5,423 nt of DNA from assembly GCA_938004375.1 (NCBI GenBank), contig CALKWH010000184.1, forward strand, positions 1 through 5,423, given 5' to 3'. Origin of the DNA: an uncultured Pseudomonadota bacterium. GTDB lineage: Bacteria; Myxococcota_A; Polyangia; HGW-17. The notes below the pieces were generated by a model, which was not told the origin of the DNA, searched no databases, and saw only the letters and a program-made list of their open reading frames with translations. The first letter of the stretch is position 1, and each line of letters opens with the position of its first letter. Position numbers and translations under genes: made by a program. Below are positions 2,884 to 5,423 of this stretch, one piece after another.

Positions 2884-5423
2884 CTACTCGACGATGTTGA
2901 TGAGGTTCAGGTCGAGGCCACCGGGATACATGTACGAGGTGTAGCGGGCGTGGCCGTAGACCATGATCCCGAAGGGCTGTGTCGACGTGATGGTGTGGTT
3001 GTACGGCGACGCGCTGATGTTGCGGCGGTAGACCCCGAAATAGGTGTTGCCGATGGCGGTGGAGAAGTTGCTCTCGGCGAGGGCCACCCCATCGAAGTAG
3101 ATGACCGGGGCGTTTTTGCCCGGCATGGCCACCGGCTTGATGATGTTGACGAAGTTGTTCGTCATCGAAGACGGTACCGTGAACGAGTAGCTCTTGCGGA
3201 ACTGCTCCAAGGGCACGAGCAGCATCATGGCCGGGTCACCGGTGGTGGCGCCCGGGAAATAATCCTGCCCCATCATGAACTGAGCCACCGAAATGGGCCG
3301 GCTTGCAGCGATCGAGAAGTTCGCTGAACTGGTGAACTCGACGTGCTGTCCTGCGTTCAGGCTGTCAGCCGCGCGTGCGATGCCGGAGTACGTTATCGTG
3401 GTGCCGTTCTCGGCGGCCACGAGGCGATACACGTTGGCGACGGTCGAGGTGCTCGTATATGGTGAGGTGTAGGTCGCGATGTAGTTCAGACCCCAAGTCT
3501 CCAGCGGGAACATCATCTCTTCGAGGTGGTCGCAGGCGTAGAGGTTGGCCGGGATGAAGACGCAGTTGTGCCCACCGAAGACGCCCACGGGATGCTCGGT
3601 CGCATTCGTGACGCGGATTTTCGTCCCCGTGAGGTCGTAGTCTGAACTGCAGTCACAAAGGGAGCAGGAACAACCTCTGGACGGCACCTGGAGGACATCG
3701 CCAGCATTGAGCGAATAATTTACTATGCTGCCTCTGTTGGGTCCTCCTTGGACATGGCCATTGTACGTCACTTCCACGGTCGTTCCGTTTTCAGTGGCGA
3801 CGACGGCGAAGAACCCGGGCCGGTTATAACCACTGGCGTTCATCCATGAGGAACGGTTGACGACCATGTAGTTGCGGCTCATGACGTGCTTGGGCAACAG
3901 CAGGGAGGCGTCGTTTGTATAAGAATAGTCGATGCCATAATAATAATCGAACGGATTGAACTGGTAGACCGTCACCGGCTGTGTCGACACCACTTTGTAG
4001 GCAGCGCCAGTCCGGGTGACGATGCCCGTGTCCGTGTTCTTCAGCGTCGTGTCGTAGGCTAGCAGGAAGGTCCGGAGTTCGCCGGCGGCTAGCGTGCGCG
4101 TGTCGATGGTCGACGCACCACGCGTGATCGTCACTGTGGTGGAGGTCGTGTTCGGGTTGTTGACGACCAATGCGAAGTCGTTGTTGAAGGCCGAATCCAA
4201 CTGCAGGTTCAACGTGGTGGCGGAGTAGTACTCGCAGCCGATGTACGAGCGCTCGAAGGCGGCGATCTGGCAGGCGGTGGCGCAGTTCGTGGAATCCGAG
4301 CCGTCGCAGTTCTCGTCGATGCCGTTGCCGCACACCTCGGGCTTGCCCGGGTAGCGCGCCGGATCCCAGTCGTCGCAGTCGGTGGTCACGCCGCCGACGC
4401 AGCGCTTCACGCCGTCGCCGTCCTTGTCGGGCTCGAGGTCGTTGGCGGCGCCGTTGCAGTTGTCATCGATCGGGACGCCGCCGCTGAAGTTGTTGCACAC
4501 CTCATCCATGGCCGGATGGATGTTGGCGTTGTTGTCGTCGCAGTCGTCGGCATCGGTGAAGCCGTCGCCGTCGTTGTCCGTCACGTCGCCGCAGCGCGTG
4601 CCGTCGCAGAACGGATCATTGCAGTCCGAGCTCTCGGAGCCGCGGTCCTGGTCTCCCGGGTACAGGATCGAGCACTGCTCCTCGGGAATGGTGCAGTTCA
4701 GGTTGCAGTTCGCCTCGGGGGCGCCGTTGATGGCCAGGCAGCCACCGGGCAGGGCGCCGGGGTTGCGACCGCAGTCGCACTCTTCAAGTCCCTGCTGGAC
4801 GCCGTCGCCGCAGGTGTTGGGACCGCAGACCGGGGAGCAGGCGTCCCCGGGCAGGCGGTTGCCGTCGTCGCAGATCTCGTCGGCGTCGAGCACGCCGTTG
4901 CCGCAGCGGGTGCAGCAGCGGAAGCCCACGTTGTTCGAGAAGGCGTCCTCGGTGAGGGCGACGGTGTCATGGGCGCACTTGAGGGCCTCGGCGCCGTCGC
5001 GGAAGGAGCCGCCGCGGGTCTGGTAGATGGCCTTGCCGTCCTCGGAGTAGGCGACGATCTCCTTGACCCACTCGCGCAGGTTGCCCGAGAGGTCGAGGAC
5101 GGCGTAGCCGCTGGAGGTGCAGCCGGTCTTGGAGCCGGTGGGCTGGGCGGACGTGACGCCGGTCTCCACGCCCCAGCAGGTGGCTGGGTTGTACGTGGTG
5201 GCGTGGTACGGGTAGACGCGGGTCACGCCGGAGCCGTCGCAGGACTCCTCCCACACGTCGGCTTCGCACAGATCCATGCCGGCGGCGCGGCAGGCCTGCT
5301 GGGCCTGCTCGTAGGTGACCCGGCTCCAGGGGATGACGCTGGCCTTGGAGCAGGCGCGGACCTCGGAGCCGGTGCCGGGGGAGCCGGCGGTGGCGGTGGG
5401 CCGGGAGGCTTCGTACTTGTAGA
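2884..5423 (-). CDS. Mosaic surface protein: FGE-like, DUF4215, MopE, IgGFc-binding domains (5' partial)
   Basis: At least 845 residues; the frame is open to the window edge, so start and signal peptide are missing. Numbering from the Met at 5277 (internal, with 48 more codons upstream): an FGE/SUMF1-like domain (PF03781 type) from the edge to about 122, shown by VIPWSRVTYEQAQQAC upstream, LDLSGNLREWV (61-71), TRGGSF (87-92) and NNVGFRC (115-121); DUF4215-like Cys repeats (125-151 full, 156-170 partial); two MopE-like Asp-rich repeats (234-277, 284-326) with DNDGDG/DCDD and DKDGDG/DCDD, likely Ca or metal binding; then an IgGFc-binding-like beta domain (350-797) with LLLPKHVMSRNYMV, FFAVVATENGTTV and GHNCVFIPANLYACDHLEEM. 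Probably secreted or surface-anchored, for adhesion or recognition. In FGE-like positions the Cys pair expected after RGGSW is absent, so catalysis is unlikely. GC content drops in the IgGFc part. Domains are read by motif; function is inferred. Confidence 0.85.
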   Translation of the reverse strand, partial: YKYEASRPTATAGSPGTGSEVRACSKASVIPWSRVTYEQAQQACRAAGMDLCEADVWEESCDGSGVTRVYPYHATTYNPATCWGVETGVTSAQPTGSKTGCTSSGYAVLDLSGNLREWVKEIVAYSEDGKAIYQTRGGSFRDGAEALKCAHDTVALTEDAFSNNVGFRCCTRCGNGVLDADEICDDGNRLPGDACSPVCGPNTCGDGVQQGLEECDCGRNPGALPGGCLAINGAPEANCNLNCTIPEEQCSILYPGDQDRGSESSDCNDPFCDGTRCGDVTDNDGDGFTDADDCDDNNANIHPAMDEVCNNFSGGVPIDDNCNGAANDLEPDKDGDGVKRCVGGVTTDCDDWDPARYPGKPEVCGNGIDENCDGSDSTNCATACQIAAFERSYIGCEYYSATTLNLQLDSAFNNDFALVVNNPNTTSTTVTITRGASTIDTRTLAAGELRTFLLAYDTTLKNTDTGIVTRTGAAYKVVSTQPVTVYQFNPFDYYYGIDYSYTNDASLLLPKHVMSRNYMVVNRSSWMNASGYNRPGFFAVVATENGTTVEVTYNGHVQGGPNRGSIVNYSLNAGDVLQVPSRGCSCSLCDCSSDYDLTGTKIRVTNATEHPVGVFGGHNCVFIPANLYACDHLEEMMFPLETWGLNYIATYTSPYTSTSTVANVYRLVAAENGTTITYSGIARAADSLNAGQHVEFTSSANFSIAASRPISVAQFMMGQDYFPGATTGDPAMMLLVPLEQFRKSYSFTVPSSMTNNFVNIIKPVAMPGKNAPVIYFDGVALAESNFSTAIGNTYFGVYRRNISASPYNHTITSTQPFGIMVYGHARYTSYMYPGGLDLNLINIVE

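Noticed and set aside
2501..2944. Open frame on the + strand giving six 14-residue repeats (VVFRERETVGAFSD type) and an Ile-Glu run
   Set aside because: The period of 42 bp keeps any open frame open. The frame starts at a TTG with no ribosome-binding site, and its end lies antisense inside the mosaic gene. Better explained as a by-product of the repeat array.
4382..5026. Plus-strand open frame antisense to the Cys/Asp-rich part of the mosaic gene
   Set aside because: Ser/Pro/Leu-rich translation is the expected mirror of Cys/Asp/Gly codons on the other strand; no domain signal.

Overview
The window looks like a piece of a draft assembly from a GC-rich Myxococcota-type bacterium or a close relative (former Deltaproteobacteria). 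The clues are the coding DNA, at roughly 65-70% GC in most places, and one large protein that joins a DUF4215 Cys-rich repeat, MopE-type Asp-rich repeats and an IgGFc-binding-like domain, a set of modules concentrated in that lineage. Genus and species cannot be told from the sequence. The first 46 bases are not genomic: they match the 3' part of the Illumina P5/TruSeq universal adapter, so position 47 is where organismal sequence begins and the window starts at a contig edge.

Layout, left to right. (1) 47-1177, + strand: a 5'-truncated outer-membrane porin of the carbohydrate-selective OprB type, entering the window inside its signal peptide and carrying an in-frame 15-bp tandem repeat. (2) 1213-2247, - strand, convergent with the porin across 35 bp: a complete exported protein with an extensin-like / M15-type zinc-peptidase signature, an acidic and His-containing stretch after the signal peptide, and a basic tail. 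(3) 2248-2883: 636 bp without a credible gene, holding a perfect 15-bp palindrome upstream of the peptidase gene and then a composite repeat element. This element has a hexamer tract, three decayed 21-bp units, six 42-bp units (three 84-bp pairs), a small dyad and the hexamer tract again in inverted orientation. The two hexamer tracts form a perfect 26-bp inverted repeat around 368 bp. (4) 2884-5423, - strand, running off the right edge: a large mosaic protein with an FGE/SUMF1-like domain, DUF4215-like repeats, two MopE-like repeats and a C-terminal IgGFc-binding-like beta domain.

All three proteins are expected in the envelope or outside the cell, but nothing shows that they work in one pathway. 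The two minus-strand genes point the same way, yet the repeat-filled gap makes a single operon unlikely. The most unusual item is the composite inverted-repeat element: each 42-bp unit can fold into its own hairpin and the hexamer tracts could close the whole array into one large structure. Whether it is transcribed, mobile or a structural DNA element cannot be decided from this window.
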